From Chaetomium olivaceum (lineage: Eukaryota; Ascomycota; Sordariomycetes; Sordariales; Chaetomiaceae): a stretch of 64,000 nucleotides of DNA. The notes beneath the pieces are model-generated. The model saw nothing but the letters and a program-made list of their open reading frames with translations, made no database searches and had not been told where the DNA came from. The position numbers and the translations under genes are program-made. The DNA lies in contig JAYWVB010000005.1 of the NCBI GenBank assembly GCA_039881045.1, forward strand, positions 1,054,001 through 1,118,000, read 5' to 3'. Positions 48,971 through 60,661 of the stretch are shown one piece after another (the first letter of the stretch is position 1; each line of letters begins with the position of its first letter).

Positions 48971-50383
48971 CGGACGGGCGTCGTGTGTGGGACCCGGAGT
49001 CGCTTTGCAGCCGGGTTCCTCGCAACCTCGCCGACTCGCGCGCTCGGTCCATTGATCGCGGTGCCTTCTCTCGTTGATCTAGGCTCGTGGAGCATCGTTC
49101 AACGCCGTGCTAAAACATTTCGACTTATGAGGGCGGACGAGGGTTAGTATCCTCGGTCGGTCGAGCATTCCTCATCGCGGAACTCAGGGGCTCGGCGGGG
49201 GCGGGCGCGGATTGATCAGTGGTTCGGGGGTTCGGGGGCGTTTTTAAGGAGTGGATAACGATTCGGAAGCTGAGGAGAGAGAGAGAGTGATATAAAAAAG
49301 TAGGACATTATGTGAATAAGTTATGAGGAATAGCAAGAATTGAGGGCCAGGGATGCGCGTTCTCGAGAGTGTGAAGATGGTGTTTGCTTTGAATGTGCTT
49401 ACCTGTAACCGAGCCCCTGAATTGGTTGGTCGGGGGACATGACATCCATGGTCTGGGCCCCTCTCCGGTTGATGCGGGGGAGGTGAAGGGAGTCATGGGA
49501 GCTTGGACTTTTGAAGCACAGCACCTGCCCCCGACCCACCAAGATCACATCCAACCAACGCTGTTTGTTGAAGCGAAAAACACATGCAGAAGGGAGGTGG
49601 GGGACCCCGTCCCGCACAGCCCGTCTTCCGATGATGCAGACTTCGCTAGCTCCTCAATAGACCGTGGCATGGCGTCAAAGATCGGGGGATGCTGCAGCCA
49701 GCCAAGAAAGTATCAATGCAGCAGCGCCTCCCATCACCGCCGACGATCGTCGCCGTTGAACGAGACCCGCCGAACCCCCCTGTTGCTTCTACATCCAGTG
49801 GAGCCGAGAGTCCCGATACCATCCAATCTTGCGGCGAGCAGTCGGAGCCGCAAAGGGCAGCGCCAAACCGAGCTTGGCCAGTGGAAGCGGAAGAGAGAGC
49901 AACGAGACGACGGGGAAACGGGGAAGCTCTTCCCCGTTCCTCGACGACCCCACCACAAATCTCCTCGATAGATACGCCGGGCAAGGCCAGACCACGCCGA
50001 GTAACTACCAGTGGGTGGAGTCCCAATCGTCTTCTTGAGCGACAAGACACAATCGACTGCTCTTTCAAGACACTAGCAAGCTCCTAGACACGCCCCCGCG
50101 CTTCCTTGCGGGGCGACATTATTCGAATACGTTTGCCGGCATATTCGTACTCGCTCGTTCCCTTCGCCTCCCCGCAGAGAGATCGAATAAACTCATTGCG
50201 CCACCCCGTCCCGGATTGGAGAAGCGCGGATTTGCGCCGCCAAGGACCACCAAGGACCTCTCCTCTTTCCTCCATCCAGGCGCAAGCACACGCAAACACA
50301 CACAATCTACCCAACCTCGTTCGTTGCGCTCCCTCTCGACTCGCCATTATCGCAGGGGCCATTCGGGCCCGCCACACCAAGCC
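48971..50383. other. gene-free stretch upstream of the small Cys protein gene
   Basis: Includes a short (GA)n run at about 49273-49290. A plus-strand frame at 49689-50087 (132 codons) is Pro/Ser/Arg-rich and overlaps equally long frames on the other strand, so I do not call it. The part before 50384 is C-rich leader-like. Confidence 0.4.
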
Positions 50384-50722
50384 ATGTGCCGACTCGTTGT
50401 CTTCAAGGGGACCTGCCCACATTGCTCCGAGACCTTCACATGGGAAGAGCTCAACCAAGAGCTCAGTTGCCTCGAGGCCAAGAATAACGGCACATTTGGC
50501 ATGTGCAGGGAAGGGGCACTGGCGGACGAAAAGCCGCACGACCAAGAGTGCGACGCATGCGCAGCCGAGCTGGAGGCGGACGAGGGCTACGATGGCGGTA
50601 TGGACGACGCACTCGAGGCGCTCGAGGTCGCCGGCGCGGGCTGGGTCGGGAGCAAGAAGGAAGCCGCTGACGAGGAGCAAGCGAGCGGCAGGCACAAGAA
50701 TAAAAAGCAGCGCGTGTCATGA
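50384..50722 (+). CDS. small cysteine-containing fungal protein, 112 aa
   Basis: Intronless frame of 112 residues from ATG at 50384. It begins MCRLVVFKGTCPHCSETFTW, followed by SCLEAKNNGTFGMCREG and ECDACAAELE. This pattern (MCR...C-x2-C, then a Gly-Thr-Phe-Gly-x-Cys block, then C-x2-C) resembles small uncharacterised Sordariomycete proteins that probably bind zinc through paired cysteines. The tail is acidic, then basic and nuclear-signal-like (HKNKKQR). There is no signal peptide. The frame continues upstream without a better start. Function unknown. Confidence 0.65.
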   Translation: MCRLVVFKGTCPHCSETFTWEELNQELSCLEAKNNGTFGMCREGALADEKPHDQECDACAAELEADEGYDGGMDDALEALEVAGAGWVGSKKEAADEEQASGRHKNKKQRVS

Positions 50723-51310
50723 TCCAAGCGCGTTTCGCTCTCGTCTCTCCATCATCGCTTGCTTGCGACGCATATTGCATCTCCACACGCTACCCACACC
50801 CGCCCATCAACAACACACGTCGTCGGCCGAATTGCAGTCCAGGGATGGGGGATCAAGGCGCGACGATCACACGACCACATGGCCACCACGCAGAAGACGA
50901 GAAACAGATGTCCACCCACCGGCGATTTCTGGGTCATTACGCATGCAACTCGAGTAAGGGGCAGGGATACGGTTCGACGGTATGTACTGAGGAAGAGGTC
51001 GTTCGGTTCATGAAGTCACGACACAGATGAGTAATGAGTTTCATGACAACGCTCGGACTGGGCATGACAACGAGGGCGTTCGGAGGGTATGCCGGGCGCC
51101 GAGCGTCGGCTAGAGCAGGAACTGAGGGAAGGGTTAGCCGCGCACGAAAGATACCAGGAGATCAGCGAGGCGAGCAACCATGTACCATTTATAATGTATT
51201 CTACCGATCCCCAGCGGTAGGTCTCTAGCGCCATGATATCAATCTAGGACCATCATATCACCATCATCCCATCTAGATAGCTCTATATTCAACCCTAATC
51301 AAGCATGAAC
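50723..51310. other. intergenic stretch between convergent small Cys protein and DUF829 genes
   Basis: 3' regions of both genes; no gene recognised. Confidence 0.4.
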
Positions 51311-52284
51311 CTACGCCACCCCCTCCCATGTCTCCGTCACCACGCGCCAATACCGTCCCGCATCCACCCTCACATGCGCGACATGCTCCCCGCCCTCAAA
51401 CCTCTCCCGCCTCACGCCCCCAAACCCACTACGCACCGCCTCCTCCGCATGGTCCTCCACATCCCGCCAATCCACCAGCCGATCCGCGGGGCCGTACACA
51501 TACGTACGACGCACCTCGGCCCGGCGCGCCCGCCGTCGTTGAGCGCCCGCGCGAGCGCCGCCATGGGCCCCGTGCGGCCGCGCCCCAGCAGCGCGTGCCG
51601 CACCCAGTACGCGGCGCACAGCGCGTGCAGGAAGGGCGCGGCCAGCCACCGCACGGGGCCCCGCGGGGGCAGGCCCGCGCTGAAGGCCCGGTACCCGGCC
51701 CCGTACCGGAACCGCCCCGGCGACGAGTCTAGCACGAGCGTGTACCGCGGGAGGGTTGCCGGCGCGCCCGCGCTGGTCGCAGGCGACGGCGAGGAGAGGA
51801 GGCTCAGCGCCGTGCGGAGGTTCAGGAGGGAGGCGGCGCCGCCGTTGGACCAGGCGTGGAGGAGCAGTTCTGGTTCTGGGTTGGCGGGTTCGCTGTTATT
51901 GTGGTTGCTGTTGTTGTTGGTATCGTCCCGGCCGATGTCGGGGAAGATGGCGCGGACGAAGGGGACGGCGGGAGCAAACTCGCGCGGGTTGCCGCCGGGG
52001 AGGAGGAAGTGCCGCGGCTCGGAGCGCAGGAGCAAGATAGGGGCTGTCGGGTACAGCGCTTGGTACTGAACGAGATACTTGGCGATGTGCGGATCGCGCG
52101 CCCCCATCCATGTGGCGAGCACGATCAGTTTTGGCACTGTCCTTTGGGGTGAAGCAGCGCCTGTGGCTGAGGGTGTTGTTGCTGGCGGGGGTGCCTCGGG
52201 CCGGTAGATGTAAACGCATGCTGAGAGTTTGGTCATGCAGCCGAGCGGACTCACCGCCGGCGCTACCGCTGCGTTTGATGCCAT
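51311..52284 (-). CDS. DUF829/TMEM53 (PaxU-like) alpha/beta-hydrolase-fold protein, one apparent frameshift
   Basis: From ATG at 52284, the protein reads a DUF829 core: VPKLIVLATWMGARDPHIAKYL, YPTAPILLLRSEPRHF, the nucleophile-elbow-like LLLHAWSNGGAASLL and LPRYTLVLDSSPG. After ARALNDGGRAGPR (about 51540) this frame loses similarity and stops at 51412. The next frame continues with RRTYVYGPADRLVDWRDVED and HAEEAVRSGFGG, and ends HVRVDAGRYWRVVTETWEG at 51311. That is the expected Asp/His-bearing C-terminus, so a one-base indel near 51535 splits an otherwise complete gene of about 320 codons. Proteins of this family include PaxU of indole-diterpene clusters and membrane-associated TMEM53; no cluster partners are present here, and the enzymatic role is uncertain. 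Confidence 0.8.
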
Positions 52285-53944
52285 TTTCTAGTTAGGTAAT
52301 TGACCTTGAAACTGACCGAAAACTCCAGTTCATTCGTATAAGCGCGATCACCTCCATTTTGTACAGTCCCGCTGCACTGTGGCTGAGTGAGACTTCATGG
52401 GTATAACCGGGAAACCCAGTTCCTCGACAGGGTAAAGTAATTCCCTAACAATGCAGCCAAGGCCCACAATCCCGACACGGTGCACATGCCAGTCAACGCA
52501 TGGAAGAAACCCCCCAACCCTGGAAGTGATCCCGACAGGTACAAACAGATACATCCAGCCCTAACTTGCCACTTGAGGACAGGCGGCCTGATTTTTTGGT
52601 GTGATTTCTTTATCACTCCCGTCTTTCACCGTCTTCAAAGGAAGGTATGTCGATATCTCGACAACAAAGGGTACTCGACCCGCTCCCTGCTCGAACCGAG
52701 GCACTTCCTCATTCGGTTGGATTAGTCACATTGATGGCACCTGGGTAGGAGGAGTGTTCATGTCCCATCAAATTGTGTTCAACGGAATGATTTGTCTATT
52801 CCTCCGGGGACAAAGAGAACAGCACCGGCGTTACGTTAACTGTCCATCGGTGTGTCTTTTAGCCCGACTCCGACATAGAACAAACCAAGGGTATACCGCA
52901 AGCACATGCGATGGTGGTTCAAGGCACAGACAATGGAAGGACCCTAAATCTGCAAACCAAGTTCCTCAGCTACACCGTTTTTGTTCCTATTATACACAAG
53001 ACCTGGTGGCCACCACCAGGTTATCCCAGGTCAGACCGCAGTGAAAGCGCCAAGGCAACCGGAGGTGAGCAACAAAACAGCGAATGGACCAGATCATGTC
53101 CGGGCAATCAGCATTCCGACCTTCTGCGGCCAAGGAGGATAATCCCAAGAAGAATTAGTGATGATCCTGTGGGACAGTTTCAGAGCCTCGTGCCATACCG
53201 GGCGCAGAGCATGCTAGTCACCAGATGCAGCAAGAATCCAGTGACATGGCTGGAATAAGGCAGCGTGCTCGTAACGGCGGCATCATCTCTAGAAGCTCGC
53301 TGTGAAAAGGTCCGTGATCATGGCGGCGCAAGACGAGTTTCGCAGGACGGCGCAGCGCGAGACAGGCCGCTGCAAGAGTTGATTGAGCCATGTGGTCAAG
53401 TGCAGCAGAGCAAGACACGGCCCACCTTCCGTTGGTCAGTACCTCTAAGGATGAGGGACAATCCAATCGCAGCATCGCGGGCAGAACAAGCAGCCAATTG
53501 CAGGTGGCGATCAAGTTGTTGCAAAGGAGCGCATTCGTAAGGTCGTCGATGGAAAATGCCGGGCTGCAACTGCCAAACCCAGAGGTCGACCATGATGATG
53601 CAGGGTACTCAAATCCGGGGTATGTGTCGTGAAACCGCCAAAGAGAGCCGGGGAAAAATAAAGAAACGAAAAAAAAAGAAGAAAAAGGCGAGTATCAGCG
53701 CGCGTACTAGTACAGTCATGTAACAAGTCCGTTCAGGCTGAAGGGTGGAATGGGCCGGACGGAGGTCAGATATGCCATGCCCTGGTATCAAGTAAGGTGC
53801 CATCATGCAGTGATCAAGGCGTAAGTGTCAAAGCCAGCAGCGTCCAGGGTGACGACGGCAAAGTCAAGACGCATCAGACGCATCAAGGAGTTGAGTGGGT
53901 GAGTCAACAGCAAGCGCATCAACGAGTCGGGGGTCATGGCGACT
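52285..53944. other. gene-free stretch between DUF829 and KH genes
   Basis: Contains an A-rich run (about 53655-53690). No gene, TIR or RNA gene recognised. The rightmost part is the KH gene 3' untranslated region. Confidence 0.4.
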
Positions 53945-55848
53945 TTACGAGGTCCCAGGGGCCTGGGAAGGACCTCCCTGGCCCTGGCCCTGGTGGGTAG
54001 CAAGCTGGGATTGCCACCACAAAGCAATGTAGTTTTCGTAGCCACCATCTATCACCGTGTGTTAGTGACGCCGAACGTACGCGGAGAAATCGGCTAAGGG
54101 TGTACTCACACATGGCGTACGGGTCAGGCTGCCCGCTGGCCCCGGCCGCAGCTGCGGGAACCGCGCCGGCGGGTGCCGCGTTCATGGGGGCGCTGCTGGG
54201 GTTAGAGGGCTGGCCATAGTTGGGGCTGTCATAGTCACGGGGTGGGCCACGGCCACGTCCACCGCCGCCGGCAGACTTCTGCCTCTGTAACCTCGTTAGC
54301 ATGGGTGTCCATTAGAATAGCTTGCAGGCCTAGTGGACATACCGCGGCGTCAACTTTGTCCTCGATGGCACGCTTCGCCTGGGCGATGGCGTCCCGGCTG
54401 CCGACGAGACCGATTTCACGCTCCACCTCACCAGGTCCTGACGACTGTGAAACATTGATCTTGCACCCAGTCATGTTTTGCATCTCCCGGATCGTCTCGC
54501 CGCCTTTGCCGATGATCATACCAACCGCGTCGGAGGGGACGTAGATGGAGTCGTTGACCTTGTCCGGCGCGCCGCCACCGCCGCCACCGCCACCACCGCC
54601 GCCATAACTGTCGGGCCTGCCGCCGCGCGCAGCCCCCGCGTTGTTCCCATTCCTGCTGTCGCTATCCACAATTTCAAGAATCAGCTCCTTGGCATGCCGG
54701 GCAGCAGCCGGAGCGCCGATGAGGTTGACGGGGCGAAGGCCGTTGACGCTCTTGTTCTCGCTAACAATGTTAATGTGGCAGCCGCTGCGCTCTTGGAGAT
54801 CGCGGATCGTCTCCCCGCCGCGCCCGATGATCAGGCCCACGGTCCTATCGGGGACCATGATTTGCAGGCTATCCTCGCCCTCCTTGGGCACCGGAGGAGG
54901 GGCAGGACCGCGACCACCACCTTCACGGCCGCCACGTTCACCGCCAGCCTGGGGGTTACCGCTACGCATGCCACTGTCTTGAATGATATGGTTGATCATC
55001 TCCTTAGCCTCTTCGCGCTGCGGGCGAGGGCCAGTGATTCTGCAGAGTCGGAATTGGTCGTTCTGACCAGTAGGCGGAATAAATTGCACCCGGCAGCGGC
55101 TCTCGCTTTCGACACGGCGCAGGTTCTCGCCTTGGCGGCCAATAATCAGGCCGACCAGGCTCGCCTCGATCTCAATCGTCTCGACGTTGTCTTCTTTGCC
55201 GCGCAACGGCGACCGGTCCCTACCGCCACCGTGGCCGCCACGGGGAGAGAAACCTTGGCGACCGCGACCAGGAGAGTAGGACCGGTCTCGTGTGTAGCCG
55301 CGATCTTGGCCGCCGTGTTCAGCGCGCCTCTCATCGCGGTAAGGGTTCAGGTTGTCCCGGAAAGCATCCCGCCCACGAGGACTCTTGGATCTCGAACGCT
55401 GGTAGTGCCTCGAGTCCGCCTGGCGAGGATCCGGGTATGGTGCATTTTGTCGGTCATAGGGGGTGACGCCCTTCTCGGTTGCGTATGCCTTTGCCTTTGC
55501 GATCGCGTCGGCGAGTTGCACCGTGCCCGAGTTGACAGGCCGGATTGCGCTCAGATCGATGCTACCGCTCGACGCCGGCTGTGGGTAAGGATACGCGGGG
55601 GGCGGTTGGTAAGAAGTGGGTTGCTGCTGGTATGGGTTTTGACCAGGTGGTGCGTATCCTGAAGGCATCGGCGGCGCAGGTGCTGGCACGCCAGGATGGT
55701 TTTGAGTAGGTGTTGAGGTTGCCGGTCGCTGTGTCGCATCTGGCGCCATACAAGTCAGTTCATTCGTTCATGCAGAGTTACAAGATTCACAATCCTCACC
55801 ACCAAGCATCTTCAAGATAGAGCTGATATCGGGCGTTGAGTTCGCCAT
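53945..55848 (-). CDS. triple-KH-domain RNA-binding protein (FUBP/KSRP-like)
   Basis: Exons 55848..55800, 55739..54343, 54284..54110 and 54048..53945 join to 574 residues. Exon 1 encodes MANSTPDISSILKMLG; starting instead at the ATG at 55749 would give MAPDATQRP and one exon fewer. After a Pro/Gln-rich N-terminus and an SR/RG-rich stretch come three KH domains, each with the GxxG loop: LVGLIIGRQGENLRRVE, TVGLIIGRGGETIRDLQ and AVGMIIGKGGETIREMQ. Gly-rich linkers separate them, and the C-terminus has a YENYIALWWQSQLATHQ block like the YM motif of far-upstream-element-binding proteins. Such proteins bind single-stranded nucleic acid in splicing, mRNA decay or transcription. The nuclear role is inferred from the family. 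Confidence 0.93.
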
Positions 55849-58489
55849 CGTGTCTTTGTAGATTTCGAATGCTGTTCTGGGTAATGCTTGAATGATGAGA
55901 TCGAGATCGAGATCGAGCACGGTGGACTTGTTGATCAGTGTGATTCCAGTTAAGTAATCGGCGCAAAGCTGGTTCCGCAATAGCCTGTTTAGCACCTAAC
56001 ATACGATATCAGCAGCGATTCACATCGAGGCTTGCTTAGGTCGTGGTGTTTTGAACACAGCCACGCACAAAGAAGCACAGGCGTTCAAAGGCGCGATCGC
56101 AAAGCAGGTCAAGGTCATTGGAGTACCAACCTTGCTCAAAGCGGCGCAGAGTACGTCGAATCGCAGTCGCTGTACAAAGAAATCCTCTGGTCGTGAGATC
56201 CCAACACAGAGTGAAGAGTGAAGAGCAGCAACGGTCTGCAAGAGATTGCCAGCGGGGTGGGTTTTAGCTCGGGAGAGAGTGAATTGCCAGCCCGTGCGGA
56301 TTTCGTAACAAGTTCGTGGATGGAGCAGAGAGTGGGTTCAGAAATGATGGGTCGAGCGCCACACACGAGTTCAACTGATGGGGCGGTGGCTCGTGCGCAT
56401 TATCCCACGTGATGTGTGCACCTTATCCAGACCACAGGCCATCTCGGCCCGGCAAACAGAGAGCCAAGTTCGCTCGGCATCCATGGGATATTGGCAAATC
56501 CACCAGACCATGTGTTGGTTAAATAACAAGAAGCAGTTGACGCCACTTCCCAGTTGCTCCGGAACGTAGATACTGACAGACACAAGTGTGTTGGAAAAAA
56601 CAAAAAGGCAAGAAAGACAAAAATAGAAACCGAACGGACCAGCTTCTTCCAGTGCCCGTGGAGTACCTTTGCAACCAATATCAGTTTAATGAGCCCTCTA
56701 ATTATTCATAGGGCAACGTTTGCAACTTCAACATTGCACAGAACACAAATTTGGCCCCTGGCGCTTGCCAGCTCGCCATCTCCTTTGCTCCTTGGCCCCT
56801 ACACAGCTACCTTTCAAGGTCCAAGATACCCAGTCCAGATGTGAGCTGGAATATCATCAAATGCCGTGTCGCCAAAAGAAATCAAGAGTAAAACAACAAA
56901 GTTTCATAACTCACTTCCCATCCAGCATCCCAGCATGTCGAAATCCAGGATTTTTCTTAGCAAGTTGCATGGCAAGTCACATAGCCCTGCGTCAACTTGA
57001 GATCGCACCGATGTCGCCATCCGTCCATTACATAAAGGTAGAATTGGTCCTCAAATATTGACAAACGGCGCGAGGACTAGGTGCCTCGCGCTCTCCATCG
57101 TAGGAGAGGTCGCAGTTTCTCCGGCGGCACTCTCCCTAAGTACGTAACGTCCAGAATGGCAATAGCATCTGCCGGCCAGATAACCATCCGACCCGGGTAC
57201 GACGTAAAAGGCTGAGGATTCAGGTTTTTCTTTGCAATTCTCGATCAAACAGATCCTCCAAGGGCTTAACTTCGCGCTAGCCAAACGTTGCGGGGCTCTC
57301 GCAGGGCAGATGGGTCTAAAACAACAACCAGCTACACAAACGTACTCGTACCTAGTACCTCATCTCTTTGGGAAACCCGGCCGACCTTTTGTGACATGCG
57401 GTGGCGCATCGGCACGGCAGTCACCGGGCCCTTGCACAGATTCGTTCACTTCTTGTATCACAAGCTAACCTTGGCTCGTCAAGTTTGTCACATCCAGATT
57501 AAAAAGTTTGAAGACTAAATGAAGTACCTTGTTTTTGATCGCGTCATGGTGAAACGGAGGAGGTTAACTGTTGGTTTAGTGAAGGTGGAGTGCCACAGCT
57601 GGAGGACTCAGAGAATAAGAAACGACGCAATATGCTCGAGGCGTTGAATTCAGTGTACGATTCTACTCGATCTCAAAACTACGAAGAATACGTTTCCAGT
57701 TGCGGTCGCTCCTGTACAACTGGAAACGTTGTTGGACCGTGTTCTGCCAGCAACAATCGTCCGGTGGTAACATTGGATCGGATGATTCACGCCTAACCCG
57801 TCCCATCGGAACTGAATCAGAAACCGGTTGCAACATACTTGAATAGGCAAGGCCAAGGGGTTAAGTACCTAGAAGTCAAACAATCCCATAGTTCAAGAGG
57901 GTGTCTTACAAGGTAATAAGACCTGATCCAAATCATCGAGATCGATATCCCATCCACCCCTGTTGAGTCTGCCCTGGCATGACATTGCACCGTAACGCAA
58001 GGTCCCGTGTCGTTTTCATTTTTACACGTACTTTCCCAGTGCAGCACAGCGTTCTTGTGCCAGTTGACAACCTGGAAGTTCCTGCCTGTTTCCGGTGCTA
58101 GCTTGGAAGCCCAGCGAAGGAATCCACGTAACTTCCGTCACCGCCAGGGTGACGCTATTAAGGAAGGCTCCTTCCCTCAGGTTTGTGGATGGCTGCCATT
58201 GTGACGTTGAACTGGGCAGGTACTGAGCACCTTCCTCTTCCCTCGCACTGCTTGCTGAAATTTCCCGCTTTTCTACCTGCTCATTCTCGTTCAATTCGAT
58301 TCTCCCACAATCTGAGCTTCGTCAATCTTCATCTCTCTCGAACTCTCCGATCGTTCCCTCCTCTTACCTTCGTTCAACGCCAGCGACAATCATTTCCGCT
58401 GGTACAATCAAAACAAGGTCTACAATCCCCACTTCATCCACTTTGATTCAATACATTCCGAATTCGGTTTTTCCAATCATTGCCTCAAA
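55849..58489. other. 2.6-kb gene-free region between divergent KH and protease genes
   Basis: Promoter regions at both ends. The right-hand 280 bp before 58490 is a pyrimidine-rich leader (TCTCTCTCGAACTCTCCGAT and similar) typical of highly expressed fungal genes. No gene, repeat arm or RNA gene recognised in the middle. Confidence 0.45.
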
Positions 58490-59968
58490 ATGGTCACGAC
58501 TATGCGGGTTCTATGCGGCGCCCTCGCCGTCTCATCTGTGGTGGCCGGTATGGCTACACAGCGGTATGCCGAAGCCTTCAAAGATGCTCCGCCTGGCATC
58601 AGCTACAAGGTTGCCAAGGGCACCCATCCGTGGTCGTCCTCCACCAAGATCACCAAGGCAAGCCGACATGTCCAGCAGCTGCGCCCGGTCCACGCAGGCC
58701 ACACCAAGATCAACCCCAGGTCGGCTGCTGCAATCCTCGGTGCCCACCAGCGCCTCGTTGGAGGGGTCGGGTACGAGAACATCACCACTACCTCTGCGTA
58801 CGGCACACAGTATGCCGTTGATTCCCTGTTCGACGGACATCGCATGTCGCTTATCATCGACACTGGAAGTTCCGACACATGGGCCGTCCAGAAGAACTTC
58901 CACTGCATCGACTACTCCGGCGAGTTTCTGCCCCAGGAGGTTTGCGGGTTCGGTGAGACGTACCCCGAGACTTTCCAATACGGCTTGACCAACCCGGAAT
59001 CGCACATGTACATTCAGTATGGCGACGGAGAGATTGTCACTGGACCCATGGGATACTCGGACGTCACAGTCGGCGGCATCACGGTCAAGCAGCAGCAGCA
59101 GGTCTGCCTGGCCAATACCACGTACTGGTACGGCAATAACCAGACCAGCGGCTTGATGGGTCTTGCATTCCCATCCCTCACTAACGCTTACCTCGGCGAT
59201 GGCCAGGGCCATGATCTTGGAAGCCAGGTGCAGTATTCGCCTCTATTTACCAGCATGGTGAACCAGGGGCTGGTCGATCCTGTTTTCAGCATCGCCATTG
59301 ATCGCAACGCATCCAGTGGCATGCTCGCTTTCGGTGGAGTTGCTCCGGCCAGTGGTTTGGACACCACCCGGACCGCCGTTCTGGACATGATCATCGTGAG
59401 TGCTTTCCTTTGTCGGGCATGAAGTAAACTGGCACTGACATGGTATTAGACCAGCGTGATCGCCATCCCTCAGACCGCCTACCAATACTCCTTCTACACG
59501 ATCGTTCCGGACGGCTGGTATTACGACCAGACCACCAACACCAAGAAGATCCCATACATTGTTGACAGCGGTACCACGCTCAACTACCTCCCGTCAGGTA
59601 CGTGCTTTGCTAACTCTTGGTTTCTTGGTGACCGGAGCTAACTGCATATTCCAGGTCTTGCGGATGCCATCAACGCATCTTTCGACCCGCCCGCCGTCTA
59701 CCTGTGGATGTACGGTGCTTACTTCACTTCGTGTGATGCTAGCATACCACAGGTTGCTGTGCTGCTTGACGGCACCAAGTTTAACATCAGCCCCGTGGAT
59801 CTTCTTTACCGCACCTTGGTGGATCCTTTGACCGGACTGTGCATGACTGCCATTGCGGATGGAGGCTCAGGCCCATACATCCTTGGCGACGCGTTTATGC
59901 AGAACGCCTTGGTCGTCTTCGACGTTGGCCAGGCCAAGATGCGCTTCATTCCTCGCCAGCACTACTAA
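58490..59968 (+). CDS. secreted aspartic endopeptidase, A1 (pepsin) family
   Basis: Exons 58490..59395, 59450..59597 and 59655..59968 (donors GTGAGT and GTACGT, acceptors ATTAG and CCAG) join to 455 residues. The ATG at 58490 has a good context (CAAAATGG). A leader, MRVLCGALAVSSVVAG, and a basic propeptide region precede the mature enzyme. Both catalytic motifs are intact: SLIIDTGSSDTWAVQ and YIVDSGTTLNYL, plus SGLMGLAFPSLTN and a C-terminal GPYILGDAFMQNALVVFDV. No GPI tail or membrane helix follows, so it is predicted to be secreted (or vacuolar). It would cleave proteins at acid pH. Confidence 0.94.
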
Positions 59969-60661
59969 TCGTGTGGCGCCTGGGGGGCAGGTTGCTTCAA
60001 TCTTGCTCAGTTCATGTTTGTTATAGCCACCATTTACCATTAACAGGTGTCGATTCGGGTGATCATCTGTGGTTGTGGACGTGTGCTCGGTAGCTCTACG
60101 GGATAAGGGACGTACTAGCTTAACATTTAGAGTACAATACAGTGACACTGTCCTGGGCCGCTTCTCTTGATGGCCATGGTGGTTGATGTCTATTGCTGAG
60201 TTTATACTCCGGTGGCTTGCCAGGAGACGGGCAGTCTTTTACAACCCAACCCGTTTTGACGTGCAAGAAACCCAACGCACCATTGTCAGTTTGGTAACTG
60301 TCTCTTTCGCGAGCGACGGTGTATCCCTGCATGCCGGAAACAGGATAAAGTCCATGCTTGTCCCTGGACAATACTCGATATTTCAAGGAAATGAAACGGA
60401 GGTTCGAGTTCAGTACTGATCACTGTGTTGATGGGACACTATTCATAGCAATACGTGGCGCTAAAGCTTGAAAGATTTAAGTCTCGGGATTAAGGAGCGA
60501 GGTGAATGACGAGCAGACAAGATTATCCACCCAGTCAAGTCAACCCTGCCGCTCCTAGGGTATGCAAATTTCTTTCTTTCGACGCCGCAACTCCGTGATG
60601 AAAATACCCGTGTGAAATCGAAACCTGCTGCCCATCATGCTTTTAACCATCCATGGTTAGG
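59969..60661. other. intergenic stretch between convergent protease and HAS1 genes
   Basis: 3' untranslated regions of both genes; nothing else recognised. Confidence 0.45.

Noticed and set aside
49689..50087. 132-codon Pro/Ser-rich plus-strand frame
   Set aside because: Overlapped by equally long frames on the other strand and without conserved pattern; too weak to call.
51311..52284. PaxU-type indole-diterpene gene implying a diterpene cluster
   Set aside because: Only the broad DUF829 family is supported and no prenyltransferase, GGPP synthase or P450 lies nearby.
54478..55662. 394-codon plus-strand open frame opposite the KH gene
   Set aside because: It is antisense to KH domains with clear GxxG motifs; the antisense frame stays open because of GC-rich codons and has no motif of its own.
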